A program made the position numbers and the translations under genes. A DNA stretch of 64,000 nt from Collimonas antrihumi (GTDB lineage: Bacteria; Pseudomonadota; Gammaproteobacteria; Burkholderiales; Burkholderiaceae_D), in contig NZ_JAGQED010000015.1 in the NCBI RefSeq assembly GCF_018304965.1, forward strand, positions 42,443 to 106,442, given 5' to 3'. Positions 1 to 7,114 of the stretch are shown here, piece after piece (the first letter of the stretch is position 1; each line of letters opens with the position of its first letter). The notes below the pieces were generated by a model. The model had not been told where the DNA came from, ran no database searches, and saw only the letters and a program-made list of their open reading frames with translations.

Positions 1-10
1 GGGTTTTTAT

Positions 11-70
11 TTGCCCACCCCACTTTCTTTCTGTTTTTACCGTTGTCTATCGGTAAGCCGTGAAGAACCT
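11..70. repeat. Dispersed intergenic repeat, copy related to 37450-37512
   Basis: The stretch from the GCCCAC at about 13 through TTTTTACCGTTGTCTATCGG to GAAGAACC matches 37454-37511 closely. There the same module follows a GTAGGGTGGGT repeat end. Only the distal part is present here, because the window starts inside it. Bases 71-206 contain no gene I can support. Confidence 0.6.
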
Positions 71-206
71 TTTCATTCGCCCACATCTCTGAATTACATC
101 TTGCGCCAGAATTCGGGTAAGTTACTGGTTTGTTGGCGGGATCGGCCACCATCGGCCGATGTGCGCAAGCCTGAGTCATTGCTTCATCTGGAAAGGAAAA
201 CACGTC

Positions 207-749
207 GTGTTGCAGAATATTTTCACCTTGATTATCGAAACTATCGCCAGCGTCCTGGGCGGAGTCCTGTTGCTGCGATTCTGGATCCAGGCGGTCCGGG
301 TGCGGCCGCCGCAACAGCTGGCGCAGTTCATCTTTACCCTGTCTGACTGGGCTGTGCGGCCAATGCGGCGCCTGTTGCCTGGGCTTGGCGGCTATGACTG
401 GGCCAGCCTGATAGGCGCGGTGTTGGTGGCCGTCGTCTGCATCTTGCTGGAGCTTGGCGTCAGATCGGCATTGAGTGCCACATTGATTTTCAGCCTGTCG
501 GCGCTGCTGTTTTTCCAATGGGTATTTTATGGGCTGATTGCGCTATTGATTATTGAAGCGATCTTCAGCTGGGTGAATCCGAACGCTCCCCTGGCGCCTT
601 TCGTGCGAGCGCTGAATGAGCCGTTGTTGCGGCCTTTGCGCAGGATTATCCCGCTGATCGGCAATATCGATCTGTCGCCGCTGGCAGCGTTGATATTGTT
701 GAGAGTGGTGCATCAGCTGGTGAATTATCTGATCATGTCGCTGACGTGA
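207..749 (+). CDS. YggT family integral membrane protein
   Basis: This is a 180-residue, strongly hydrophobic protein with two YggT repeats, each a pair of membrane segments followed by a basic P-[ML]-R-R-[LI]-[LI]-P motif (PMRRLLPG about residue 55, PLRRIIPL about residue 148). The family resembles the YlmG/YggT proteins linked to membrane or osmotic functions and cell division; its biochemical role is not settled. I chose the GTG at 207 because an AAAGGA ribosome-binding site lies about 9 bases upstream and the first residues (LQNIFTLIIETI) match family N-termini. An in-frame ATG at 159 would add 16 atypical residues. The yggU-like gene follows after 7 bases, so the two are very likely co-transcribed, as in many proteobacteria. 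Confidence 0.85.
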   Translation: MLQNIFTLIIETIASVLGGVLLLRFWIQAVRVRPPQQLAQFIFTLSDWAVRPMRRLLPGLGGYDWASLIGAVLVAVVCILLELGVRSALSATLIFSLSALLFFQWVFYGLIALLIIEAIFSWVNPNAPLAPFVRALNEPLLRPLRRIIPLIGNIDLSPLAALILLRVVHQLVNYLIMSLT

Positions 750-756
750 GTCGCAA

Positions 757-1101
757 ATGAGCGTTGCAGGCGCAGCACCCGCACAGGGTGCCAGATTGCA
801 TGCATGGTGCTCCGATATTGCCGGCGGCGTCAGGCTGGCGCTGCAGGTAACGCCCAATGCCAGGAAAAGTCAGGTCATCGGCCCCCTGGAAGACGTGCTC
901 AAAGTGCGTTTGCAGGCGCAACCCATAGAGGGCAAGGCAAATGAAGCGCTGATTCGCTATCTGGCAGAACTGCTGGATGTGCCGCGCAGCAGGATCGCGA
1001 TCACCCACGGCCATACCAATAAGCGGAAAATTGTCGAGGTGCATGGCGCGTCATTGACGGCAGACGCTGTCATTCGCAGCTTGCTGGCTTTGGTTGCGTA
1101 A
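757..1101 (+). CDS. DUF167/YggU family protein
   Basis: A 114-residue protein. The central region (VTPNARKSQVIGP, then LKVRLQAQPIEGKANEALIRYLAELL) is the DUF167/UPF0235 signature, a small alpha/beta fold of unknown biochemical role. It starts 7 bases after the YggT gene, a pairing common in proteobacteria. The first 20 residues (Ala/Pro-rich) are longer than the minimal domain, so a later start is possible but no better ribosome-binding site is obvious. Confidence 0.88.
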   Translation: MSVAGAAPAQGARLHAWCSDIAGGVRLALQVTPNARKSQVIGPLEDVLKVRLQAQPIEGKANEALIRYLAELLDVPRSRIAITHGHTNKRKIVEVHGASLTADAVIRSLLALVA

Positions 1102-1111
1102 GCGAGGCACA

Positions 1112-1146
1112 AAGAAAAACGGCTTCCGACGATAGGTCGGAAGCCG
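1112..1146 (-). terminator. Rho-independent terminator of bfr
   Basis: Perfect 11-bp stem (CGGCTTCCGAC at 1120-1130 with GTCGGAAGCCG at 1136-1146) and a 5-base loop. On the minus strand it is followed by a TTTTTCTTT run (1119 down to 1111). It lies 28 bases past the bfr stop codon and separates bfr from the convergent yggU gene. Confidence 0.85.
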
Positions 1147-1173
1147 CGAGCCTGGATCTGATGTCGATGCTGG

Positions 1174-1644
1174 TCAGGCGTCCATCTGGCTTTGCAGATA
1201 GTTCTGCAGCCCGACTTTGTCGATCAGGTCGAGCTGGGTTTCCAGCCAGTCGATATGTTCTTCGGTATCTTCGAGGATTTCCACGAAGAGTTCGCGCGAT
1301 ACATAATCACCGGCCTTTTCGCAAGCGGCGATACCTTCCTTGACGGTCTTTTGCGCGCCTTGCTCCAGCTTCAGGTCGCACTGCAGTATTTCCGGCGTCG
1401 ATTCACCGATCATCAGCTTGTGCAATGCCTGCAGGTTCGGCAGGCCATTCAGCATCAGGATGCGGTCGATCAGCTTGTCGGCGTGTTTCATTTCGCCGAT
1501 CGATTCTTCGTATTCCTTCTTGCCGAGCTTTTCCAGGCCCCAGTGCTTGTACATGCGGGCATGCAGGAAATACTGATTAATCGCCGTCAGTTCATTGGTC
1601 AACTGCGCGTTGAGCAGCGTGATGATTTGTTTTTCGCCTTGCAT
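1174..1644 (-). CDS. bfr: Bacterioferritin
   Basis: A 156-residue haem-binding ferritin that oxidises and stores iron in 24-subunit shells. The N-terminus [15 protein letters not shown] and the block E51-M52-K53-H54 are diagnostic. By count, the ferroxidase ligands E18, E51, H54, E94 and H130 are present, and M52 is the haem ligand. The position equivalent to E127 of E. coli Bfr reads Thr in the sequence D-T-E-E-H, with glutamates at 128 and 129. Length is normal for the family. It is transcribed on its own, with a terminator directly downstream. Bfd, which releases iron from bacterioferritin, is encoded 2.2 kb away on the same strand. Confidence 0.96.
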   Translation of the reverse strand: MQGEKQIITLLNAQLTNELTAINQYFLHARMYKHWGLEKLGKKEYEESIGEMKHADKLIDRILMLNGLPNLQALHKLMIGESTPEILQCDLKLEQGAQKTVKEGIAACEKAGDYVSRELFVEILEDTEEHIDWLETQLDLIDKVGLQNYLQSQMDA

Positions 1645-1739
1645 GGGAACCTCGCTATGTTAGGGATGCGGAGCGCGCAGCGATAAAATCGGGGAATTCT
1701 GGACTTTATGCTGGCTTCTCACGTGATCGGTATGCCGCT

Positions 1740-1772
1740 CAACCGACAATCAACCGGCAATCAACCGAAATC
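1740..1772. repeat. Three tandem 11-bp units upstream of bfr
   Basis: CAACCGACAAT, CAACCGGCAAT and CAACCGAAATC lie head to tail about 95 bases upstream of the bfr start. Function unknown; one of several short intergenic arrays in this window. Confidence 0.6.
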
Positions 1773-1818
1773 GCAGCCATGATAGCGCATGCCCCAGGCT
1801 TTTTCATCATCAGATAGC

Positions 1819-1835
1819 GCGAATCATTTTCATTG
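1819..1835 (-). promoter_or_regulatory. Possible Fur box upstream of bfr (weak)
   Basis: On the minus strand the sequence CAATGAAAATGATTCGC resembles the NATWAT-type core of Fur sites (AATGAnAATGATT). It lies between the end of exbD and bfr. It is much weaker than the hemP site and could be chance in AT-rich DNA. Confidence 0.25.
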
Positions 1836-1849
1836 TGATTTGTGCATGC

Positions 1850-2269
1850 TTACTTGGCGTCGGGATCGGTAACGAAGCCGATTTTCCCGAGCCCGCCGGA
1901 TTGGGCCGCTGCCATTACCTGAGCCACTTTTTCATATTGCACGGTACGCGCTGCGCGCAAATGCAGTTCAGGCTGCGGCTGCTTTTGAGCCGCAACGGCA
2001 ATCCGCGAATTCAGTTCGTTACGATCGATTGCTTCTTCATTCCAGAACAGCTTGCCGTCGGCATCGATAGACAGATTGATGCTTTCCGGCTTGGTCTGGT
2101 CAGGCTGGTTGGTGGCGCGCGGTAAATCGATCTTGACCGCGTGATTCATCACCGGGATGGTCATGATGAAGATGATCAACAGTACCAGCATGACGTCGAC
2201 CAGCGGCGTGGTGTTGATCTCCGGATTGAAATCGTCGTCCGAATCGGACAGGGAACCCATGCCCATCAT
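1850..2269 (-). CDS. exbD: Biopolymer transport protein ExbD
   Basis: A 139-residue inner-membrane protein with one membrane helix near the N-terminus (VMLVLLIIFIMTIPV, about 26-40). It carries the conserved INTTPLVDVMLVLLIIF motif, in which the Asp at about 25 is the proton-conducting residue. The rest is periplasmic. With ExbB it uses the proton gradient to energise TonB. Its ATG overlaps the exbB stop by 4 bases (ATGA at 2266-2269), implying translational coupling. Last gene of the bfd-tonB-exbB-exbD run. Confidence 0.95.
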   Translation of the reverse strand: MMGMGSLSDSDDDFNPEINTTPLVDVMLVLLIIFIMTIPVMNHAVKIDLPRATNQPDQTKPESINLSIDADGKLFWNEEAIDRNELNSRIAVAAQKQPQPELHLRAARTVQYEKVAQVMAAAQSGGLGKIGFVTDPDAK

Positions 2270-3006
2270 GCACCTTTCACAGCGACCAGTCTGGCGCCAT
2301 TGTTCGAACCGTGCGGATTGTCGGATTCGGTATTGCTGGAGCGGGAACCTGTAACAAACAGCGCATGCAGGTCAAAGCCGAATTTGTTCAGCTTGGCGAT
2401 GATGGTTTTATTGCCGCGCACCAGCGCGTTATAGCCGAAGGTAGCCGGGATCGCCACGGCCAGGCCGAGCGCGGTCATGATCAGCGCTTCGCCGACCGGT
2501 CCGGCGACCTTGTCGATACTGGCCTGGCCGGAGGTGCCGATCGATACCAGCGCATGATAAATACCCCAGACCGTGCCAAACAAGCCGACAAACGGTGCGG
2601 TAGAGCCAACCGACGCCAGTACCGCCATGCCAGTCTGCAACTTGCCTGAGACTTCGTCTATCGCCTGGCGCAGTGACAAGGTGACCCAGTCGCTGACTGA
2701 CAGCTGGTCGTGCAAATGTCCTTTGTGGGCGGCGTGATGGCGCATCGAGGAGACGCCGGCCTGAGCCACTTCGGCAAAGGGGTTTTCCGTGCCCAGCGTG
2801 GCAATTCCTTCCGGCAAGCTGGTGGTATCCCAGAACTGATGGCCTGCGGCATGCGCGGCACGTTGGAAACGCAGGATTTGCAAAGCCTTGGTCAGGATCA
2901 CGTACCAGGATGCAATTGACATCGCCACCAGCAGCACGGCGACGCTTTTGATGACGAAATCGCCCTGGCCCCAGAGCGCTTCCAATCCGTATGGACTTAC
3001 TTCCAT
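2266..3006 (-). CDS. exbB: Biopolymer transport protein ExbB (MotA/TolQ/ExbB family)
   Basis: A 246-residue membrane protein with three predicted membrane segments (about 15-35, 130-150 and 175-195). It has the family core FVGLFGTVWGIYHAL and a second GLAVAIPATFGYNAL block. It forms the pentameric proton channel that drives TonB. It lies between tonB (stop 94 bases upstream) and exbD (4-base overlap). Context with tonB, bfd and hemP favours ExbB over TolQ. The C-terminal 30 residues (SSNTESDNPHG region) are poorly conserved and may be lineage-specific. Confidence 0.93.
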   Translation of the reverse strand: MEVSPYGLEALWGQGDFVIKSVAVLLVAMSIASWYVILTKALQILRFQRAAHAAGHQFWDTTSLPEGIATLGTENPFAEVAQAGVSSMRHHAAHKGHLHDQLSVSDWVTLSLRQAIDEVSGKLQTGMAVLASVGSTAPFVGLFGTVWGIYHALVSIGTSGQASIDKVAGPVGEALIMTALGLAVAIPATFGYNALVRGNKTIIAKLNKFGFDLHALFVTGSRSSNTESDNPHGSNNGARLVAVKGA

Positions 3007-3025
3007 GATGATTCCCCTTGTACTT

Positions 3026-3067
3026 TAGATGAACGGCTGTAGATGAACTGCTGTAGATGGACTGCGG
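3026..3067. repeat. Three tandem 14-bp units just upstream of exbB
   Basis: TAGATGAACGGCTG, TAGATGAACTGCTG and TAGATGGACTGCGG follow head to tail in the tonB-exbB spacer, ending 19 bases before the exbB start codon on the minus strand. Copy-number change here would alter spacing inside the operon. Confidence 0.7.
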
Positions 3068-3099
3068 CTGCTCTGGCGCAACGCCAGAAGCGCCATTGA

Positions 3100-3810
3100 T
3101 TAATTGGATAACTGGAAATTGATAGGCACGATGGCAAATACCGGCATCGGCTTGCCGTCTTCCATGTATGGCTTGAATAAGGCCCGCATTACCGCCTGTC
3201 TGGCGGCGTCATCCAGACGGCTTGAACCGGAAGACTTTTGCACCTCGGCGCGCTCGGCGCGTCCCTTTTCGTTGATCAGAACGCGGATTATCGACTTGCC
3301 TTCTTCGCCCATGCGCTTGGAGACGGCCGGGTATCTCACATCAGGCGGCTGGATGTATTCGACCCCGGATGTGATGGTGCGCGGCTGCGCCGGTACTGCA
3401 GCAGGCGCAGCTGGTGCCGCAACTGCCGCCGGTTCTTCACGCTGCGGCGGTTGCGGAGCCGGTGCCGGCACTGAAATGGCGGCTTCCGACGGCGTGTTGT
3501 TGACTACCGCCGTGGGGCGCGGCGGGGTGATGTTTTTCTTTACTACGGCGACGGTCTTTGGTGCGGCCGGCGTAGGTGCGACCGGCTGCGGTTTGGGCGG
3601 TGTTGGTTCCGGCGCTTTTTCCGGCGTGATGAAGCTGGCGAAGATTTCCTTCGGCATGGCTTGTGCTGCCTGATGGATCAGGCCACTTTTCAAGGCCCAG
3701 AAAAAAGCCACGTGCAGCAGGAGGATGGCTCCCAATGGCCCGATACGTTTGATTCGTTTCCATGCAAGCGCAGGATAACTGATTGCTGCTGAAGACATGG
3801 TTGCGCTCAT
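3100..3810 (-). CDS. tonB: Energy transducer TonB
   Basis: A 236-residue protein with the classic three-part layout. There is an N-terminal membrane anchor (LGAILLLHVAFFWAL, about 25-40), then a Pro/Lys/Glu-rich periplasm-spanning stretch (about 60-130), then a C-terminal TonB domain (about 150-236, with YPAVSKRMGEEGKSIIRVLI and SSGSSRLDDAARQAV). It passes ExbBD energy to outer-membrane siderophore and haem receptors. The gene begins 9 bases after the bfd stop codon, suggesting one transcript. No TonB-dependent receptor is encoded in the window. Confidence 0.95.
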   Translation of the reverse strand: MSATMSSAAISYPALAWKRIKRIGPLGAILLLHVAFFWALKSGLIHQAAQAMPKEIFASFITPEKAPEPTPPKPQPVAPTPAAPKTVAVVKKNITPPRPTAVVNNTPSEAAISVPAPAPQPPQREEPAAVAAPAAPAAVPAQPRTITSGVEYIQPPDVRYPAVSKRMGEEGKSIIRVLINEKGRAERAEVQKSSGSSRLDDAARQAVMRALFKPYMEDGKPMPVFAIVPINFQLSN

Positions 3811-3819
3811 CCTGCGAAC

Positions 3820-4050
3820 TTACGCAGCTTGTATGCTTTGTTGAAACACCATGGCTTGAACATGTCGCAGGGCGGCAGGCGCCTGGTTGTCGAGGCATTC
3901 GCGCAATACGCTTTTTGCACAGGAGCGACACTTCCCGCAGCAGGTGCCGATACCCAGGTTCTCGCGCAATTCAGACATGGAAGACATGCCTTCATCGACT
4001 GCCTGCCGAATTTTTCGATCCGATACGTTATTGCAAATACAAACAATCAT
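3820..4050 (-). CDS. bfd: Bacterioferritin-associated ferredoxin
   Basis: A 76-residue [2Fe-2S] protein of the BFD/(2Fe-2S)-binding family. I chose the ATG at 4050, giving MIVCICNNVSDRKI, because the family starts with this motif; the reading frame continues 28 codons further upstream without homology. Cys4, Cys6, Cys38 and Cys41 occupy the cluster-ligand positions of E. coli Bfd. It reduces bacterioferritin to release stored iron, in keeping with bfr at 1.2-1.6 kb. Its placement at the head of tonB-exbBD implies expression under iron limitation. An imperfect inverted repeat overlaps its start (about 4033-4055) but I do not call it a Fur site. Confidence 0.92.
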   Translation of the reverse strand: MIVCICNNVSDRKIRQAVDEGMSSMSELRENLGIGTCCGKCRSCAKSVLRECLDNQAPAALRHVQAMVFQQSIQAA

Positions 4051-4139
4051 TTTGCACCTTACTGCCATAGTTAAAGGCAGATTAAAAAGATAGAAATCAG
4101 CCGGCAAAGATGTTGATGCGGCGGTTATTAACACTTATT

Positions 4140-4179
4140 CGATACTGCGCGATACTGCGCGGTACTGCTCGATGCTGCT
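4140..4179. repeat. Four tandem 10-bp units
   Basis: CGATACTGCG, CGATACTGCG, CGGTACTGCT and CGATGCTGCT run head to tail, ending exactly at the stop codon of the next minus-strand gene (4180). They lie in the spacer between that gene and bfd. Confidence 0.7.
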
Positions 4180-4503
4180 TCAGCACACCCTGTTTGCGGC
4201 CACAAATCTGCTGAACAGATTGTATTTTTCCGGCTGCGGCATGGTGTTCTCTACTACTGTTCCCCACTGCTCCGACAGCTGCAGGCAGGTTGCGCGTAAT
4301 ACCGGCGCCAGATTCGGCAAGTCTGCCAGCGCCTTCAAGTGGCGCTCAATCACCGACGCCAGCTTGACGCAACCGCTGGCTTCCTGGCGATGCGCGGTGT
4401 AATGCGACATCAGGTGTAACACTGCCGAAACCAGCAGCTCCGGCTGGGCCGGTGCGCCGTTTGGCTCTATCAAAGCCGGGTTGATTTTTTCCGATACCAT
4501 CAA
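4180..4503 (-). CDS. Hypothetical protein in the iron-uptake region
   Basis: A 107-residue, mostly helical soluble protein with no signal peptide or membrane segment. It is rich in Leu/Ala with several His (HLMSHYTAHRQE, about 31-42) and ends in Cys. I do not recognise the family. It lies on the same strand between hemP and bfd-tonB-exbBD, so it is likely co-regulated with iron genes. A second possible start is the next Met codon (residue 2). The length and absence of a competing frame support it as real, but no function can be assigned. Confidence 0.6.
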   Translation of the reverse strand: MMVSEKINPALIEPNGAPAQPELLVSAVLHLMSHYTAHRQEASGCVKLASVIERHLKALADLPNLAPVLRATCLQLSEQWGTVVENTMPQPEKYNLFSRFVAANRVC

Positions 4504-4610
4504 GCACTCCTATATCAGTATCTTGCTGGCTGGCGGCTACTGCGGGCGGGCTAGGGTTGGCTACGGTTAAATTAAATGCGCTAAATGCGGCCAAATAAAA
4601 ACTACATTGC

Positions 4611-4808
4611 TTAAGCGGTCAGTATCAATTTGTTCAGTTGCGTCAGCCGCAGCTTATAAATCCGGCCGCCATGATCAATTTCCAGTTCGCGCATTTGCTT
4701 GAACAGATCCTGGCTCTTGATTCGCGTGACTGCTGATGCAACTGACTTCGTGATGCTGGACACAGGTGTTTTTTCAACTTGTGCTTCGCGTCGTATCGTC
4801 TGGCTCAT
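4611..4808 (-). CDS. hemP: HemP/HmuP family hemin uptake protein
   Basis: A 65-residue protein ending in the HemP core: DHGGRIYKLRLTQLNKLILTA, with the conserved G-x-x-Y-x-L-R-x-T-x-x-x-K-L-I-L-T pattern. The start at 4808 follows AAAGGACT (minus strand) by 4 bases; an alternative start 27 bases upstream would run through the Fur box. HmuP proteins in rhizobia and Bradyrhizobium act as co-activators of haem-uptake genes, and HemP is essential in some Burkholderia. A palindromic Fur site sits 16 bases upstream of the start. Confidence 0.88.
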   Translation of the reverse strand: MSQTIRREAQVEKTPVSSITKSVASAVTRIKSQDLFKQMRELEIDHGGRIYKLRLTQLNKLILTA

Positions 4809-4823
4809 TATAGTCCTTTCTGT

Positions 4824-4844
4824 AAATGCGAACAATTCGTATTT
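4824..4844 (-). promoter_or_regulatory. Fur box of hemP
   Basis: Read on the minus strand, AAATACGAA-TTG-TTCGCATTT is an inverted repeat of 9-bp arms with a single mismatch around a 3-bp centre, 16 bases before the hemP ATG. Size and AT-rich half-sites fit a Fur operator, and fur itself is at 17.1 kb. Position implies repression of hemP by iron-loaded Fur. Confidence 0.75.
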
Positions 4845-5037
4845 GTATTATTAGCCAGCTGGACGGGGAATGCAAGCGCTTTTGGTGCCGGGTGTTGGGT
4901 AATTGAGAGGCGATGCCGAATAGGCAATGTCTGGCGTTGCGTATCATGCGATGCCACGGGGAAATGTTTTTTGTGAGGGATGTCAGGTTTGGCTTCCCGA
5001 GGGAGGTGGACAGGGCGTCCGGCCAAACTGTTTGATG

Positions 5038-5068
5038 TAAAACCAGCGCAAAGAATGCGCTGGTTTTA
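5038..5068 (-). terminator. Terminator hairpin downstream of the rRNA methyltransferase gene
   Basis: Perfect 13-bp stem (TAAAACCAGCGCA / TGCGCTGGTTTTA) with a 5-base AAGAA loop, 50 bases past the stop at 5119. The A and T ends of the stem give a short U tract in either direction. The remaining spacer from 4845 to 5118 shows nothing else I can name. Confidence 0.75.
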
Positions 5069-5118
5069 CGGAGGGATTACTGAGTGAGACGGTGCTGTAG
5101 CTCGTTGTTTTTTGGTTA

Positions 5119-6354
5119 TTACTCGGCCTTTGGCTTGGCCGCTTCACGGCGGTTAAAGCCGGCCACCATATCAAAGCGGAACAGACGGCATTCCAATGCG
5201 CCATTGAAGAAAGGCGTCTTGCGCGCTTCTTTCAGGCGCAACAGCTTCGGCAAGGTCAGGTCGGCAGAGAACAGAAATATGCTCCAGCCGGCAAAACGCT
5301 GCTTCAGCGTGGTGCCGAATGCGCTGAAGAAAGCGGTCAACAAGTCGTCGCTGGTCAAGGTGCTATCGCCGCGCACGCCTATCCGCTCGCCATACGGGGG
5401 GTTAGTCAGCATGATGCCGTGCTCGGCATCGCTTGGCGGTTTGACTTCCTGTGCCTCGATCTGTTTGATCGGTACTTCAAACAGGATGCCGGCGTTGCGC
5501 AGATTGTTCGCTGCAATTTGCACCATGTCGCCAGAGATGTCGCTGCCGAAGATGGTCGGTGTGGCCGGCAATGGATTCGGCTTGAAGCTGCCTTTGATCG
5601 CCAGCCATTTTGCGCTTTCGAAATCGTTGAATTTTTCAAACGCGAAGTGACGGCGCGCACCAGCGGGAATGCCCGCCAGGATTTGGGCCGCTTCGATCAA
5701 AATCGTGCCTGAGCCGCACATAGGATCGAACAAGACCGTGCCCGGTTTCCAGCCGGAGGTACGCAACAGGCCGGCGGCGAGATTTTCGCGCAACGGTGCA
5801 TCGCCGGTTTCGGCGCGCCAACCGCGCTTGAACAACGCTTCGCCGGACGTATCGAGGTACAGCGTGAAATTGTGGGCATCGAGAAAGCCGACGATACGCA
5901 TGTCCGGCGTGCCGGTGTCGACAGATGGCCGTTCATTGCACAGGTCGCGGAAACGGTCGCAGATGCCATCCTTGATCTTGAGCGTGGTGAATTGCAGGCT
6001 GCGTAAAGGCGACTTCACGGCGGTGACATCGACCCGGATCGTGTGGCTGACCGGGAACCAGCTCTCCCACTCTTGCTCCAGCGTCATGTCGTAAATATCG
6101 TTTTCATTCTTATAGGCGCCATGCGTCAAGCGCAGCAACACGCGGCTGGCAATACGCGAGTGCAGGTTGATGCGCCAGGCATCGCTCAGCAAACCGGAGC
6201 AATGGACGCCGCCGGGCACCTGGGTGTGGACCTTGAGGGTGATGTCGGGGGCGCTGAACTGCGCTATTTCATTCAGCTCATCAGCCAATGCACCTTCCAG
6301 GCCGCGCGGGCAGGGGCAAAAATAGGAGTGTTTATCGGTAGATTTATGTGACAT
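5119..6354 (-). CDS. rlmL: THUMP-domain 23S rRNA (guanine-N2) methyltransferase, RlmL-like
   Basis: A 411-residue SAM-dependent methyltransferase. It has an N-terminal ferredoxin-like/THUMP RNA-binding region (about 10-165) and a Rossmann methyltransferase domain (about 170-390). Visible motifs are FDPMCGSGTILIEAA (SAM binding) and LTNPPYGERIG (NPPY catalytic loop typical of N2-guanine methylation). In E. coli the G2445 enzyme RlmL is fused to RlmK, but here only the RlmL half is present, as is usual in betaproteobacteria. The last 12 residues are basic. Symbol assignment is by family; target base is inferred. Confidence 0.85.
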   Translation of the reverse strand: MSHKSTDKHSYFCPCPRGLEGALADELNEIAQFSAPDITLKVHTQVPGGVHCSGLLSDAWRINLHSRIASRVLLRLTHGAYKNENDIYDMTLEQEWESWFPVSHTIRVDVTAVKSPLRSLQFTTLKIKDGICDRFRDLCNERPSVDTGTPDMRIVGFLDAHNFTLYLDTSGEALFKRGWRAETGDAPLRENLAAGLLRTSGWKPGTVLFDPMCGSGTILIEAAQILAGIPAGARRHFAFEKFNDFESAKWLAIKGSFKPNPLPATPTIFGSDISGDMVQIAANNLRNAGILFEVPIKQIEAQEVKPPSDAEHGIMLTNPPYGERIGVRGDSTLTSDDLLTAFFSAFGTTLKQRFAGWSIFLFSADLTLPKLLRLKEARKTPFFNGALECRLFRFDMVAGFNRREAAKPKAE

Positions 6355-6404
6355 TGGGGGGACCTTTTATCCGTTGTACTACAGTTGCGATACTACAATT
6401 TTGC

Positions 6405-6476
6405 GTAGGGTGGGCGCCTGGTGTCCACGCGGTAGTTGCGCTGCACATCCGCGTGGGCATGATATGCCCACCCTAC
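6405..6476. repeat. REPIN-like doublet with GTAGGGTGGGC ends (copy B)
   Basis: A 72-bp element bounded by GTAGGGTGGGC (6405-6415) and its complement GCCCACCCTAC (6466-6476). Each arm can itself fold (GGGTGGGC...GCCCAC-type stems) and the two arms are inverted to each other. It lies between the start of the rRNA methyltransferase gene and the stop of the DsbA-family gene. Related copies are at 17570, 30057, 37434 and 44525. Confidence 0.8.
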
Positions 6477-6483
6477 AAAATGC

Positions 6484-7086
6484 CTATCTGGCGAGCGCGC
6501 GTTCTACAAAATCCAGCCGGTCCTGGCCCCAGAACGGTTCGCCGTCGACTACGTACCAGGGCGAGCCAAAGATATTGGCGGAAATTGCATCCTCGGTAAA
6601 ACGATCGAATTCGCTCTGGACGCTGGCGGTTTCGGCCGATTTCAGCAAGGTCTTGCCGTCATGGCCAAGCTCCGAGGCGATCGCGATCAAGGTGGCGCCA
6701 TCGGCGATATTGCGCTGTTCGGCCCAGACTGCACGCATTATAGCGCCGGTCAATACCATGGCGGCTTCCGTGCCGTGCGCCAGTTGGGTCGCGATGATCA
6801 GTTTTGCGGCGTCGTCGCTCTGTACCGGGAAGAAAGTCGGGTGCAGGTTCAGCGGTACTTGCAGGTATTCGCTCCAGCGCCGCAGTTCTTCCAGCCGGTA
6901 AGCCTGGCGCTGAGGCGCGCGTTTGGCCAAGGGCAAGCCGCCGGAGGTGTTGAAAACCTTGGATAAGTCGCAGGGCTTTAATGCGATTTTTACGTCGTAC
7001 TGTTTCGACAAAGCCTGCAGGCGTGTGTGCCCCAGGTAGGCGAAAGGCGAGTGTGGCGCAAAATAATATTCACAGAGCTTGCTCAT
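6484..7086 (-). CDS. 2-hydroxychromene-2-carboxylate isomerase family (DsbA/GST-kappa fold) protein
   Basis: A 200-residue thioredoxin-fold protein with helical insertion. The N-terminus CEYYFAPHSPFAYLGHTRL carries the HCCA isomerase/GST-kappa signature (F-x-x-x-S-P-x-A-Y-L). The C-terminus IFGSPWYVVDGEPFWGQDRLDFVE has the cis-proline-containing G-x-P-x-[FY] and WGxDRL motif. Homologues isomerise 2-hydroxychromene carboxylate in naphthalene breakdown using glutathione, but no aromatic pathway genes are nearby, so the natural substrate is unknown. It lies 28 bases downstream of the hemJ-like gene on the same strand. A glutathione transferase is also encoded at 42.5 kb. Confidence 0.82.
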   Translation of the reverse strand: MSKLCEYYFAPHSPFAYLGHTRLQALSKQYDVKIALKPCDLSKVFNTSGGLPLAKRAPQRQAYRLEELRRWSEYLQVPLNLHPTFFPVQSDDAAKLIIATQLAHGTEAAMVLTGAIMRAVWAEQRNIADGATLIAIASELGHDGKTLLKSAETASVQSEFDRFTEDAISANIFGSPWYVVDGEPFWGQDRLDFVERALAR

Positions 7087-7114
7087 GGCTAATCCTCGGA
7101 CGGTATTAGAACGA

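Noticed and set aside
4033..4055. Inverted repeat GCAAATACAAA...ATTTTGC over the bfd start as a Fur box
   Set aside because: Only about 6 of 11 positions pair, much weaker than the hemP site.
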